Source of the DNA: Fodinibacter luteus
Lineage (GTDB): Bacteria; Actinomycetota; Actinomycetes; Actinomycetales; Dermatophilaceae
NCBI RefSeq assembly: GCF_039541575.1
Contig: NZ_BAABGM010000002.1
Span: 62,001-126,000 of the forward strand
DNA length: 64,000 bases
Direction: 5' to 3'
Shown here: positions 33,149-43,278 of the stretch, one piece after another
Position numbering within the stretch: the first letter of the stretch is position 1
Layout: each line of letters opens with the position of its first letter
Notes under the pieces: model-generated
Databases searched by the model: none
Told to the model about the DNA's origin: nothing
Seen by the model: only the letters and a program-made list of their open reading frames with translations
Program-made: the position numbers and the translations under genes

Positions 33149-34597
33149 ATGTCCCCCTTCGAGTACGCCCCGGCCCCCGAGTCGCGCGCCGTCGTCGACA
33201 TCGCGAGCAGCTACGGCCTGTTCATCGGCGGCGAGTTCGTCGAGGCCACCGGCGGCAAGCCCTTCAAGACGGTCAACCCGGCCACCGAGGAGGTGCTCGC
33301 CGAGGTCTCCGAGGCGACCCCCGACGACGTCGACGCGGCCGTCCGAGCCGCGCGCACGGCATACACGCGGGTCTGGTCGCGGATGGGCGGCGCCGACCGC
33401 GGCAAGTACCTCTTCCGCATCGCGCGCATCCTGCAGGAGCGCTCCCGCGAGTTCGCCGTGCTCGAGACGCTCGACAACGGCAAGCCGATCAAGGAGGCGC
33501 GCGACGTCGACCTCCCCCTCGCGGCGGCCCACTTCTTCTACCACGCCGGCTGGGCCGACAAGCTCGAGCACGCCTCCCTCGGCCCGAACCCCTGCTCCCT
33601 CGGTGTCGTCGGCCAGATCGTGCCGTGGAACTTCCCGCTCCTCATGCTCGCGTGGAAGATCGCGCCGGCCCTGGCCTGCGGCAACACCGTCGTCCTCAAG
33701 CCCGCCGAGACGACGCCGCTCACCGCCCTGCTCTTCGCCGACGTCTGCCAGCAGGCCGAGCTGCCCCCGGGTGTCGTCAACATCGTCACCGGCGCCGGCC
33801 CGACGGGTCAGGCCATCGTCGACCACCCCGGCATCGACAAGCTCGCCTTCACCGGCTCGACCGCGGTCGGCAAGATGATCGCCCGCTCCATCGCCGGCAC
33901 CCGCAAGAAGGCCACTCTCGAGCTCGGCGGCAAGGCCGCGAACATCATCTTCGACGACGCCCCCGTCGACCAGGCCGTCGAGGGCATCGTCAACGGCATC
34001 TTCTTCAACCAGGGCCACGTGTGCTGCGCCGGCAGCCGGATCCTCGTGCAGGAGAACATCGCCGACGACCTCGACCGCAGGCTCAAGCGCCGCCTCGCGA
34101 CGCTGCGCGTCGGCGACCCGATGGACAAGAACACCGATGTCGGCGCGATCAACTCGCGCAAGCAGCTCGACCGGATCGAGGAGATGGTCGCGGTCGGCGA
34201 GGCCGAGGGCGCGCAGCGCTGGGACTCCGGCTGTGACCTGCCGGCCAACGGCTTCTGGTTCCGCCCGACCGTCTTCAGCGGCGTGAGCCAGACGCACCGC
34301 ATCGCCCAGGAGGAGATCTTCGGGCCAGTCGTGTCGGTGCTCACCTTCCGCACCCCCGCCGAGGCAGTCGCGAAGGCGAACAACACCCCCTACGGACTGT
34401 CCGCCGGGGTGTGGACCGAGAAGGGCAGCCGCATCCTGTGGATGGCCGACCAGCTGCGCGCCGGCGTCGTGTGGGCCAACACGTTCAACAAGTTCGACCC
34501 GACCTCGCCGTTCGGCGGCTACAAGGAGTCGGGCTACGGCCGCGAGGGCGGTCGCCACGGCCTCGAGGCCTACGTCACGACGGGGAGCGAGAAGTGA
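33149..34597 (+). CDS. NAD(P)-dependent aldehyde dehydrogenase
   Basis: A 482-residue ALDH. The cofactor and catalytic motifs are complete: VGQIVPWNFPLLM, LKPAETTPL, FTGSTAVGKMI, LELGGKAANIIF with the general-base Glu, and FFNQGHVCCAGSR with the catalytic Cys, then EEIFGPVVSV. It probably oxidises the acetaldehyde released by DeoC to acetate. GAGGAACGAG precedes the ATG. Its stop overlaps the GTG of the truncated partner gene by 4 bases. Confidence 0.93.
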   Translation: MSPFEYAPAPESRAVVDIASSYGLFIGGEFVEATGGKPFKTVNPATEEVLAEVSEATPDDVDAAVRAARTAYTRVWSRMGGADRGKYLFRIARILQERSREFAVLETLDNGKPIKEARDVDLPLAAAHFFYHAGWADKLEHASLGPNPCSLGVVGQIVPWNFPLLMLAWKIAPALACGNTVVLKPAETTPLTALLFADVCQQAELPPGVVNIVTGAGPTGQAIVDHPGIDKLAFTGSTAVGKMIARSIAGTRKKATLELGGKAANIIFDDAPVDQAVEGIVNGIFFNQGHVCCAGSRILVQENIADDLDRRLKRRLATLRVGDPMDKNTDVGAINSRKQLDRIEEMVAVGEAEGAQRWDSGCDLPANGFWFRPTVFSGVSQTHRIAQEEIFGPVVSVLTFRTPAEAVAKANNTPYGLSAGVWTEKGSRILWMADQLRAGVVWANTFNKFDPTSPFGGYKESGYGREGGRHGLEAYVTTGSEK

Positions 34598-35523
34598 GCA
34601 CGCGAGTCGACGTCCGCAAGACGTACAAGCTGTACATCGGCGGGAAGTTCCCGCGTAGCGAGAGCGGGCGCTCGTACGAGGTCTACGCCGCGCCGTCCGG
34701 TGCCGCTGCACGCCGCGGGTCCGCCTCTCGGGCACCGAGGTTCCTCGCGAACGCCGCGATGGGCTCACGCAAGGACGCGCGGGATGCCGTCGTCGCGGCT
34801 CGCAAGGCGCAGTCGGGCTGGGCGGGGGCCACGGCCTACAACCGCGGGCAGGTGCTCTACCGCGTCGCCGAGGTCATGGAGTCGCGCCGGGCACAGCTCG
34901 TCCAGGACGTGCGCGACAGCGAGGGCGTGACCGCGGCCCGGGCCGAGGCGACAGTCTCCGAGGCCATCGACCGGTGGGTCTGGTACGCCGGCTGGTCCGA
35001 CAAGTTCACGCAGGTCCTCGGTGGGCTCAACCCCGTCGCGGGACCGTACTTCGACATCTCGGCGCCCGAGGCGACGGGTGTGGTCGCCGTGCTCGCGCCG
35101 CAGGGCTCGAGCCTGCTCGGGCTCGTGTCCGTCGTGGCACCGGTCATCGTCTCGGGCAACACGGCGGTCGTGCTGACGAGCGAGGACCGCCCGCTGCCCG
35201 CGATCACGCTCGCCGAGTGCCTCGCGACGTCGGACGTCCCGGGCGGGGTCGTCAACATCATCACCGGGCGCACGGGCGAGGTGGCCCCGTGGCTCGCGAG
35301 CCACCGCGACGTCAATGCCATCGACCTCACCGGGGCCGCGGGGGCGGAGGGCGTCGAGTGGGGCGCGCTCGAGGAGGCCGCGGCCGAGAACCTCAAGCGG
35401 GTGCTCCGCCCCGGCGGCACCGGTGCCGAGGCGGTCGAGCCCGACTTCGGCGCGACGCCTGACCTGTCTCGGCTGAGCGCCTTCCTCGAGACCAAGACCG
35501 TCTGGCACCCCAAGGGCCGCTGA
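34594..35523 (+). CDS. Truncated ALDH-family protein lacking the catalytic cysteine domain
   Basis: A 309-residue protein whose first ~250 residues follow the ALDH NAD-binding fold (YKLYIGGKFPRSESG, VVAVLAPQGSSLLGL, GGVVNIITGRTGEVAPWLASH) but which stops before the catalytic Cys motif and the C-terminal domain. Instead it has an acidic tail ending ETKTVWHPKGR. It is translated by a GTGA overlap with the full ALDH, so it is a candidate non-catalytic partner, comparable to the two-module ALDH16 design. It does not look like a decayed gene: the frame is intact and codon use normal. Confidence 0.8.
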   Translation: MSTRVDVRKTYKLYIGGKFPRSESGRSYEVYAAPSGAAARRGSASRAPRFLANAAMGSRKDARDAVVAARKAQSGWAGATAYNRGQVLYRVAEVMESRRAQLVQDVRDSEGVTAARAEATVSEAIDRWVWYAGWSDKFTQVLGGLNPVAGPYFDISAPEATGVVAVLAPQGSSLLGLVSVVAPVIVSGNTAVVLTSEDRPLPAITLAECLATSDVPGGVVNIITGRTGEVAPWLASHRDVNAIDLTGAAGAEGVEWGALEEAAAENLKRVLRPGGTGAEAVEPDFGATPDLSRLSAFLETKTVWHPKGR

Positions 35524-35546
35524 CCCCCTCCCCCTTCGCGACTCCT

Positions 35547-35601
35547 TGCACATCGCCCACCTCGCTGACGCCCTGGGGGCCCGTGCGGGTGGGTCATGTG
35601 C
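35547..35601. repeat. TGCACATC-type inverted-repeat element, copy A
   Basis: TGCACATCGCCCAC is matched in inverted orientation by GTGGGTCATGTGC about 28 bases later. Related copies occur at 44144-44202 and 59905-59961. This copy lies between the ALDH operon and the uridine-kinase-like gene, both on the plus strand. Confidence 0.85.
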
Positions 35602-35636
35602 CAGGAGTGCGGACGGGCGTCGGCCGGGCGCGCCCG

Positions 35637-35642
35637 TAGACT
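35637..35642 (+). promoter_or_regulatory. Putative -10 box before the uridine-kinase-like gene
   Basis: TAGACT lies 8 nt before the GTG at 35651, with no ribosome site. Confidence 0.45.
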
Positions 35643-35650
35643 TGCGGTCC

Positions 35651-36301
35651 GTGGCTGACGACGTGACGACCACCGGCGACGGGGCGTCCGCCGCCACCCC
35701 CGGCGACCGCCAGCGGGTCGTCGTCCTCGCCGGTCCGAGCGGCGCCGGCAAGTCGCGCCTCGCGGCGCGGCTCAACGCCCGGCACGGGTGGCCGATCTTC
35801 CGACTCGACGACTTCTACCGCGACCACGACGACCCGGCCCTGCCGCGCAGCGAGGGCCTCGGCATCGTCGACTGGGACCACCCCGACAGCTGGGACTCGG
35901 ACCGCGCCCTCGCGTCGCTCCTCGAGCTCGTCGACACCGGGCGCACCCACACCCCGCTCTACGACATCGCGTCCAGCCGTGCGGTCGGGCACCGCGAGGT
36001 GACCGCCGCCGCCCACGACCTCGTGCTCGCCGAGGGCATCTTCGCCGCCGAGGTCGTCGCCCGGCTGCGCGACGTCGGCATCCTGCACAGCGCCTGGTGC
36101 GTGCACCACCGCCCCGAGGTCACCTTCGTGCGCCGCCTCGCCCGCGACCTCAAGGAGCGTCGCAAGCCCCCGCTCGTGCTCGTCCGCCGTGGGCTCGCGC
36201 TCATGCGGTCCGAGCCGGAGATCGTCCGCCGCCAGACCGACCTCGGCGCCCGCCCGGCCCGGGCCGCCGACCTCGAACGCGAGCTCGCAGCGAGCCGCTG
36301 A
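35651..36301 (+). CDS. Uridine-kinase-like P-loop kinase
   Basis: A 216-residue P-loop protein with Walker A VVLAGPSGAGKSRLAARL, the substrate loop FRLDDFYRDHDDPALP and WDHPDSWDSDRALASLL, typical of the uridine kinase/phosphoribulokinase family. LVLAEGIFAAEVV contains the catalytic acidic residue region. It probably phosphorylates a nucleoside or pantothenate-like substrate; the nearby nucleoside genes favour uridine/cytidine. Start is a GTG. Confidence 0.82.
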   Translation: MADDVTTTGDGASAATPGDRQRVVVLAGPSGAGKSRLAARLNARHGWPIFRLDDFYRDHDDPALPRSEGLGIVDWDHPDSWDSDRALASLLELVDTGRTHTPLYDIASSRAVGHREVTAAAHDLVLAEGIFAAEVVARLRDVGILHSAWCVHHRPEVTFVRRLARDLKERRKPPLVLVRRGLALMRSEPEIVRRQTDLGARPARAADLERELAASR

Positions 36302-36330
36302 CCCGGGATCCGGCGCCCGGGCGCGTCGGT

Positions 36331-36372
36331 TAGGGTCGACCCGTGCGCGAGAAGGGGACACGTCGTGAGTGA
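36331..36372 (+). promoter_or_regulatory. Putative -10 box and short leader ORF before the MoxR-cluster membrane gene
   Basis: TAGGGT (36331-36336) is followed 6 nt later by a GTG at 36343 that opens a 9-codon frame ending at 36372 and overlapping the next gene's start by 8 bases. The true gene has its own site AGAAGGGG 6 nt before the GTG at 36365. The leader frame may be chance or may couple translation. Confidence 0.35.
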
Positions 36373-37552
36373 CGGGCCGTGGGTGGCCCCGGGGTCGACG
36401 CCTCCCCCGGAGCCTCCTCCCGCGCCCGCGCCGTACCCCCCACCGGGGTATGCCGCCGCGCCACCGCCCGGGTACGCCCCCGCGCCACCTCCCGGGTACG
36501 CCCCCGCGCCACCTCCCGGGTACGCCACGCAGCCTCCGTTCCCCGGCCCCCGGGCCGCCCCGTCGGCCGGGCCCACCTGGGCCGAGCTCGAGTTCCGGCC
36601 GGGGATCATCCCGTTGCGCCCGCTCGGGCTCGGCGACATGTACGGCGCGGTGACGAAGGCGATCCGCGGCAACGTCGCCGCCACGATGGGGCTGGCGCTG
36701 CTCACCTCGGTCGTCTGCCTCGTGCCGACGACCGCCCTCGGGGCGTGGATCGCGAGCCAGGACACCCTGGCGCTCACCGACGACGAGCTCACCGGTGAGG
36801 CGGGCGGGGTGTACGGGATGCTCGGCACGTACCTGCCCGCGGTCGGCTCGCTCGTGTCGTCCATCGCCCTCACCGGGTTCCTCGCCTACGTCATCGGTCA
36901 GGCGGTGCTCGGCCGCAAGGTGGGCATCGGCGAGACGTGGGACGGCACGAAGCGCCGTCTGCCGGCCGTCGGGGCAGCCGTGCTCCTCACCCTCGTCGGC
37001 GCGGTCGTGCTCCTCGGGCTGCTCCTCGCCGTGCCGGTGCTGCTCCTCGTCGAGGGCGGGTTCAGCGCCGGACCCGTGCTCCTCCTCGTGCTCGCCCTCC
37101 TCGCGTCGGTGCTGCTCTACCTGTGGCTGTGGACCCGGCTCGCGTTCGTCACGGCCGTCATCGTCCTCGAGGGCCGAGGTGTGCTCTCCGCCTTCGCCCG
37201 GTCGTGGCGCCTGACGTCCGGTGCCCCCTTCTGGCGCATCCTCGGCATCCGGGTCCTCACCGCGATGGTCGTCGGCTTCGCGGCGCAGGTCATCACCGTG
37301 CCCATCACCATCGGCGGCATCGTCGCCGTCCTCGCCCTCGGGGGCGAGGAGCAGCTGTTCATGTGGCAGGCCATCCTCACCGGCATCGCGACCCTCGTGA
37401 GCGGGGCGATCACGACGCCCTTCTCGGCGGGAGTCGACGCCCTCATGACCATCGACCAGCGGATCCGCCGCGAGGGCCTCGACGTGCAGCTCATCCACGC
37501 GGCCCAGCAGGGCGGCCCGGCCCCGTGGCCGAACGCGGCCGGGGCCCGCTGA
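36365..37552 (+). CDS. Polytopic membrane protein with proline-tyrosine repeat N-terminus
   Basis: A 395-residue protein. Residues 1-65 are a Pro/Gly/Tyr/Ala-rich tail with three PPPGYAPA units encoded by a 24-bp DNA repeat (36460-36530). The rest has six or so hydrophobic helices resembling the membrane domain of glycerophosphodiester phosphodiesterase family proteins (PLRPLGLGDMYGAVTKAIRGN...FARSWRLTSGAPFWRILGIRVL). It is the first gene of the MoxR/DUF58 operon. No catalytic domain is present. Function unknown; an envelope role is likely by context. Confidence 0.8.
   Translation: MSDGPWVAPGSTPPPEPPPAPAPYPPPGYAAAPPPGYAPAPPPGYAPAPPPGYATQPPFPGPRAAPSAGPTWAELEFRPGIIPLRPLGLGDMYGAVTKAIRGNVAATMGLALLTSVVCLVPTTALGAWIASQDTLALTDDELTGEAGGVYGMLGTYLPAVGSLVSSIALTGFLAYVIGQAVLGRKVGIGETWDGTKRRLPAVGAAVLLTLVGAVVLLGLLLAVPVLLLVEGGFSAGPVLLLVLALLASVLLYLWLWTRLAFVTAVIVLEGRGVLSAFARSWRLTSGAPFWRILGIRVLTAMVVGFAAQVITVPITIGGIVAVLALGGEEQLFMWQAILTGIATLVSGAITTPFSAGVDALMTIDQRIRREGLDVQLIHAAQQGGPAPWPNAAGAR
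36446..36530 (+). repeat. 24-bp in-frame repeat
   Basis: Units of CGCCACCTCCCGGGTACGCC type encode the PPPGYAPA octapeptide at the N-terminus of the membrane protein. Three to four copies are present. Confidence 0.85.
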
Positions 37553-37556
37553 GCCG

Positions 37557-38195
37557 GTGCGACTCGACCCACCCCTCGACCCGACGTCGCCCGAGGCTCG
37601 GGACTGGCTCGAGGAGGAGCTGCGCAAGGGGATCTACCGCGACGAGCCAGGCCTGCTCGAGCGACTCTGGGGGTGGCTCACCGACGTCCTCTCGACGACC
37701 GGTGGGGGGAGCCTGCCCGCCTGGACCGTCGCGCTCGCCGTCGGCGTCGCCCTGGCCGTCGTCGCGCTCGTCGTCGCCCGCTCCCTCGGCGCCGAGCGCC
37801 GGATGACGGGCGCGGCCGGCGACGGCGTGCTCGACGGGCCCACCCGCACGTCCGACGAGCACCGTGCCGCCGCCCGACGGGCCCTGGCCGCCGGTGATGC
37901 CGACACCGCCGTCCTCGAGGGCTACCGCGCGATCGCCCGGGCTGCCGTCGAGCGAACCCTGCTCGACGACCTGCCCGGCCGGACCGCCCACGAGGTCGCG
38001 CTCGCCCTCGGCCCGGCGTTCCCGGACTCGGCTGCCCGCCTCGCCGGTGCCGCAGACGCCTTCGACGCCGTGCGCTACGGACACCGCGCCGCGCGGGCGG
38101 AGACTGCTCAGGGGGTCTGCGACCTCGACGCGACCCTCGCGTCGACCCGCCCGGTCCTCTCAGACCCGCGCCGTGCGGCCGGGACGGCCCGATGA
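37557..38195 (+). CDS. DUF4129 domain protein
   Basis: A 212-residue protein with one central transmembrane helix (about 55-80) and a cytoplasmic C-terminal DUF4129 domain (ARRALAAGDADTAVLEGYRAIARAAVERTLL...TAHEVALAL...FDAVRYG). The start is GTG, 4 bases after the previous stop. In actinobacteria this family is a standard member of MoxR/DUF58 operons. Function is unknown. Confidence 0.85.
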   Translation: MRLDPPLDPTSPEARDWLEEELRKGIYRDEPGLLERLWGWLTDVLSTTGGGSLPAWTVALAVGVALAVVALVVARSLGAERRMTGAAGDGVLDGPTRTSDEHRAAARRALAAGDADTAVLEGYRAIARAAVERTLLDDLPGRTAHEVALALGPAFPDSAARLAGAADAFDAVRYGHRAARAETAQGVCDLDATLASTRPVLSDPRRAAGTAR

Positions 38196-39483
38196 CGACC
38201 ACCGCGGCGCCCGGAGCGCCCGGCGCACCCGGAGCACCCGGCGCACCCGGAGCACCCGCCAGGCCCGCCGATCCGTCACCCTCCCCCGCCGTCGGCAACC
38301 CGCGGCGCCGCGCACGCCGGACGACGGCCTACGTCGGAGCCGTCGGGTTGGGCCTGCTCCTCGTCGTGCTCCTCGCGCTGACGGCCCAGCGTCCCGGCCA
38401 GCCGCTCGACCCCGACGGCCCCGGACCGGAGGGCGCGATGGCCCTCGCCGAGGTGCTACGCGACGAGGGCGTCGAGGTCGAGGTCGTGCGCTCGATCGGC
38501 GCCCTCGAGGCGAGCGACCCGGAGCGCGCCACGACGGTGCTCGTCGGCGACCCGGCGAACCTCGGCCCGGGCGCGAGCGAGCGGCTCGGCGCCGCGACCC
38601 AGACCGCCGGCCGGCTCGTCCTCGTCGGGGTGGGCAGCGAGCAGCTGCGCCTCCTCGGGATGCCGGTCGCGGCCTTCGCGGGTGGCGGGGACGACCTCGT
38701 CGCCGCGTGCTCGTCGGACGTCGCCCGGGAGAGCGACGTCGTCAGCGCGGCCGACACGCGCTACCTCGTCGAGGACGGTGCTCGCGGGGTGAGCACCTGC
38801 TTCTCGCTGCCCGACCCGGAGAGCACGACCGGTGAGCCGGCACCCGACGGCGCGTACGGCGCGGCGCTCGTCGAGCTCGAGCGCACGGCCACCCGCCCGC
38901 AGACCCTCGTCGTCGGCTTCGGGCCGGCGTGGACGAACGAGCGCGTCACCGACGACAGCCACGCCGGCACGGCCGTTCGCGCGCTCGGCTCGACGCCGCG
39001 CCTCGTCTGGTACCAGCCGGGGTCCGGCGACCTCACCGCACCCGGCTCCGGCGGTGAGCAGGAGGCGAGCGCGTCCGTCTGGCCCGCGTGGACCATGCCC
39101 GCCACGGTCCTGCTCGGCGTCGCGGTGCTCGCCCTGGCCCTCGCCCGCGGACGCCGACTCGGCCGGCTCGTCCGCGAGCCCCTGCCGGTCGTCGTGCGCG
39201 CCATCGAGACGACCGAGAGCCGGGGACGGCTCTACCGCCGGGCCGGTGACCGCGGTCGTGCGGCCGCCGTGCTCCGGGCCGGATCGGCCGAGCGGCTGGC
39301 CCGGCGCCTCGCCGTCCCTCGCGGCGCCGCACCGATGGCACTGTGGCAGGCCGTGTCCGCCGCGAGCGGACGTCCACCCGTTGAGGTCGCCGACCTCCTC
39401 GCGGGTCCGCCTCCACCCGACGACACCGCCCTGATCCACCTCGCCCAGCAGCTCACCGACCTCGAGGAGAGGGTCCGCCACCC

Positions 39484-39487
<4 letters not shown>
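38192..39487 (+). CDS. DUF4350 domain membrane protein
   Basis: A 431-residue protein with an N-terminal GAP-repeat tail (residues 7-24, from a 9-bp DNA repeat), a transmembrane helix at about 45-65, an extracytoplasmic DUF4350 domain (EGAMALAEVLRDEGVEVEVVRS, VLVGDPANLGP) and a second helix near 305-325. The first four bases overlap the DUF4129 gene and the last four overlap moxR. It is a fixed partner in this operon type, with no known activity. Confidence 0.85.
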
Positions 39488-40535
<1,048 letters not shown>

Positions 40536-40536
<1 letters not shown>

Positions 40537-41828
40537 TGGCCATCACGTGGCGCACCGTCGTGCTCGTCCTCCTGGGGCTGGCACCGGTCGCCGTGTGGCC
40601 GACGGGGGCGGCGGTGCGGTGGTGGCTGCTCGCCGTCGCGCTCCTCGTGGCCCTCGACGTCCTCCTCGCGAGCCGCCCCGACGTGCTCGACATCGTGCGC
40701 GGCGAGCCCGCCCAGGTGCGCCTCGGCGAGACGACGACGAGCAGCCTGTGGGTGACGAACACCTCGGCGCGCGGGGTGCGGGGCGTGCTGCGCGACGCCT
40801 GGCCACCGTCGGCGGGGGCCCGCGACGCCGTCCACGAGCTCGCGGTACCGCCGCACGAGCGGGTGCGCCTCACGACCCACCTCGTGCCGACCCGGCGGGG
40901 TGACCGCAGCGCCGACCGGGTGACGGTGCGCATCCACGGCCCGCTCGGGCTCGCCGGCCGCCAGCGCTCCGTCCCCGTCCCGGGGTCCCTGCGGGCACTG
41001 CACCCCTTCCCCTCGCGCCGCCACCTGCCGAGCCGCCTCGCCGTGCTCCGCCAGCTCGACGGGCGGGCCGCCGTGCGCACCCGCGGCCAGGGCACCGAGT
41101 TCGACAGCCTGCGCGACTACGTCGAGGGCGACGACGTGCGCTCGATCGACTGGCGCGCCACGGCCCGCCGCCAGCACCTCGTCGTGCGCACCTGGCAGCC
41201 CGAGCAGCACCGCCGCGTCGTCATCGTGCTCGACACCTCCCGCACGAGCGCCGGGCGGATCGGTGACGCGCCTCGGCTCGACGCGTCGATGGATGCCGCG
41301 CTGCTCCTCACCGCGCTCGCCGGCCATGCCCGCGACCGGGTGCAGGTCCTCGCCGGGGACCGGGTCGTGCACGCCCGGGTGAGCGGCACCGACCGGGCGC
41401 GCCTCCTCCACGACACGATCAGCACGCTGGCGCCCGTCGAGTCGCGCCTCGTCGAGGCGGACTGGTCGGCACTGGCCACTGAGGTCGTGCGGCTCGGCAC
41501 CCACCGTGCCCTCGTCGTCCTGCTCACCTCGCTCGAGTCCTCGGCGATCGAGGAGGGCCTGCTCCCCGTCCTCCCGGCGCTCGCCGCCCACCACCGGGTC
41601 CTGGTCGCGTCCGTCACCGACCCTGCTCTCGCGACGATGCGCCGGGCCCGCGACTCGACGAGCGAGGTGTACGACGCGGCCGCGGCGGAGCGCACGCTCG
41701 CCCTGCGCCGGCGCACGGCATCCGCCCTCGAGCAGCTCGGGGTGGACGTCGTCGACGCCCCACCCGCCGAGCTGCCGGTGCGGCTCGCGGACCACTACCT
41801 CATGCTCAAGCGCCAGGGCCTGCTCTAG
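40536..41828 (+). CDS. DUF58 domain protein, MoxR partner
   Basis: A 430-residue protein with two N-terminal hydrophobic segments (about 8-45) and the DUF58 signature GTEFDSLRDYVEGDDVRSIDWRATAR. A von Willebrand A-like domain follows with VVIVLDTSRTS. The partner of MoxR in nearly all such operons. The ATG shares a base with the moxR stop (TGATG). A series of three hairpins follows the gene. Confidence 0.92.
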
Positions 41829-41863
41829 GGCTCCCGGGGCCTCGAGGGGGGTCCTGGTGCCGG

Positions 41864-42017
41864 GTATCGGCACTGCTGCACGCCGGCGCAGCAGTGCCGA
41901 TAGCCGGGCGGGGACGAGGTATGAGCACTGCTGCACTCCGGCGCAGCACTGCCGATATCGGGCGGGGACGTGGTATCGACAGTGCTGCACTCCGGCGCAG
42001 CAGTGCTGATACCGGGC
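41864..42017. repeat. Three tandem 54-55-bp hairpin repeats at a convergent gene junction
   Basis: Three related palindromic units start at 41864, 41919 and 41973. Unit 1 has perfect 15-bp arms (TATCGGCACTGCTGC and its inverse) around an 8-base loop; units 2 and 3 are imperfect but keep CTGCAC-TCCGG-CGCAG. Spacer sequence GGGCGGGGACG is conserved between units. They lie between the ends of the DUF58 and SpoIIM genes and probably act as bidirectional terminators. Confidence 0.88.
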
Positions 42018-42048
42018 GGAGAGGTCCTGTCAGGCCCGACGCTCCCCG

Positions 42049-43047
42049 TCAGGCGGCGGTGACCGGGGCGGTGTCGCCGGCGTCCCGGGCGAGCACGTCG
42101 CCCGTCGCGCCCGCGCGGACGGCGGCCCGCCCGACGACGAAGACATAGGCGAGGAAGAGCGCCTCGGCCACGACCCCGATGGCGATCCGGGCCCACGTCG
42201 GCAGGCCCGACGGCGTGACGAACCCCTCGATCGCACCGCTGACGAGCAGCACCGCGACGAGGCCGAGGGCGATCGCGATGGCCGTGCGGCCCTCGCGGGC
42301 GAACGACTCGAGCCGGCCCATCGGCCCCGGCTCGACCCACGACCAGAACAGCCTCAACCCGACCCCGCCGGCGACGAACACCGCGGTCAGCTCGAGGAGG
42401 CCGTGCGGGAGGATGAGGCCGAAGAAGAGGGCGCCGCGGTCGTACGAGAGCATGAGCGCCGCCGCGACGCCGACATTGACGACGTTGCTCGCGAGCACCC
42501 ACACGACGGGCAGCCCCAGCACGCCGAGCGCGATGCACAGCGCGGCGACCCGGGCGTTGTTGACCCACACGAGGGTGCCGAACTCCGCGTGCGGGAACTC
42601 GGAGTAGTAGTTCTCGAAGTCGGTGCCGACGTAGGCCTCGATCTCGGCCGGGGTCATCCGGCTCGTCCACACCTCCGGGTTCCCGAGGGACCACCAGGCG
42701 ACGAGGGCGGCGAGGGCGACGCTCCCGAACGCCGTCGCGAGCCACCACCAGCGGGTGCGGTAGAGGGCGGCCGGGAAGGTTCGCGTGAAGAAGCCGAGCA
42801 CGTCCGCCCACGTCGAACGGCGGGCGCCGGCCGCCGCGACCCTGGCCCGTGCGAGCACCGACGACAGGTACGCGACGACGGAGGGGTCGGGGCTGGCCGA
42901 GCGCACGACAGACAGGTGCGTCGATACCCGCTGGTAGAGGTCGAGCAGCTCGTCCGCCTCGGCCCCCGTGAGCCGGCGCCGGCCCGCGAGCTCCTCGAGC
43001 CGCCGCCACTGGGCCTGGTGCACCGTGAGGTAGGCGTCGAGGTCCAC
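42049..43047 (-). CDS. Stage II sporulation protein M family membrane protein
   Basis: A 332-residue membrane protein with five or six hydrophobic helices and a cytoplasmic N-terminal helical region (MDLDAYLTVHQAQWRRLEELAGRR). SpoIIM-family features include FFTRTFPAALYRTRWW, NNARVAALCIALGVL and FGLILPHGLLELTAVFVAGGVGLRL. In non-sporulating actinobacteria it is paired divergently with an RDD protein next to MoxR operons, as here. Function is unknown; a role in envelope biogenesis is proposed. Confidence 0.92.
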   Translation of the reverse strand: MDLDAYLTVHQAQWRRLEELAGRRRLTGAEADELLDLYQRVSTHLSVVRSASPDPSVVAYLSSVLARARVAAAGARRSTWADVLGFFTRTFPAALYRTRWWWLATAFGSVALAALVAWWSLGNPEVWTSRMTPAEIEAYVGTDFENYYSEFPHAEFGTLVWVNNARVAALCIALGVLGLPVVWVLASNVVNVGVAAALMLSYDRGALFFGLILPHGLLELTAVFVAGGVGLRLFWSWVEPGPMGRLESFAREGRTAIAIALGLVAVLLVSGAIEGFVTPSGLPTWARIAIGVVAEALFLAYVFVVGRAAVRAGATGDVLARDAGDTAPVTAA

Positions 43048-43070
43048 CCGGGCAGCCTAACCGCCGCGGT

Positions 43071-43278
43071 CGTGCGCGCTGCCGGGTCAGCATCGCCCGG
43101 GTCGTGCGCGCTGCCGGGTCAGCATCGCCGGGCGTGCGCGCTGCCGGGTCAGCATCGCCCGGGTCGTGCGCGCTGCCGGGTCAGCATCGCCGGGCGTGCG
43201 CGCTGCCGGGTCAGCATCGCCGGGCGTGCGCGCTGCCGGGTCAGCATCGCCGGCTGGCTGCCGGGTTAGCATCGCCGG
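43071..43278 (+). repeat. Seven-unit tandem repeat array upstream of the RDD gene
   Basis: Units containing GCTGCCGGGTCAGCATCGCC begin at about 43078, 43110, 43140, 43172, 43202, 43232 and 43257, so the period is 30-32 bases and shortens to 25 at the end. Between units is GGGCGTGCGC or GGGTCGTGCGC. The final unit has TTAGCAT in place of TCAGCAT and runs straight into the GTG start of the RDD gene. Confidence 0.92.
43267..43272 (+). promoter_or_regulatory. Putative -10 box of the RDD gene, within the last repeat unit
   Basis: TAGCAT lies 6 nt before the GTG at 43279 with no ribosome site, fitting a leaderless transcript. In the six preceding repeat units the same position reads CAGCAT. Confidence 0.55.

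Noticed and set aside
36343..36372. Nine-codon leader peptide before the MoxR-cluster membrane gene
   Set aside because: It has a possible -10 box in front, but the sequence shows no attenuator hairpin or repeated regulatory codons; it is mentioned only as part of the promoter entry.
43071..43278. 30-32-bp repeat array as a possible CRISPR
   Set aside because: The repeat unit fills the whole period, there are no variable spacers, and no cas genes are present.
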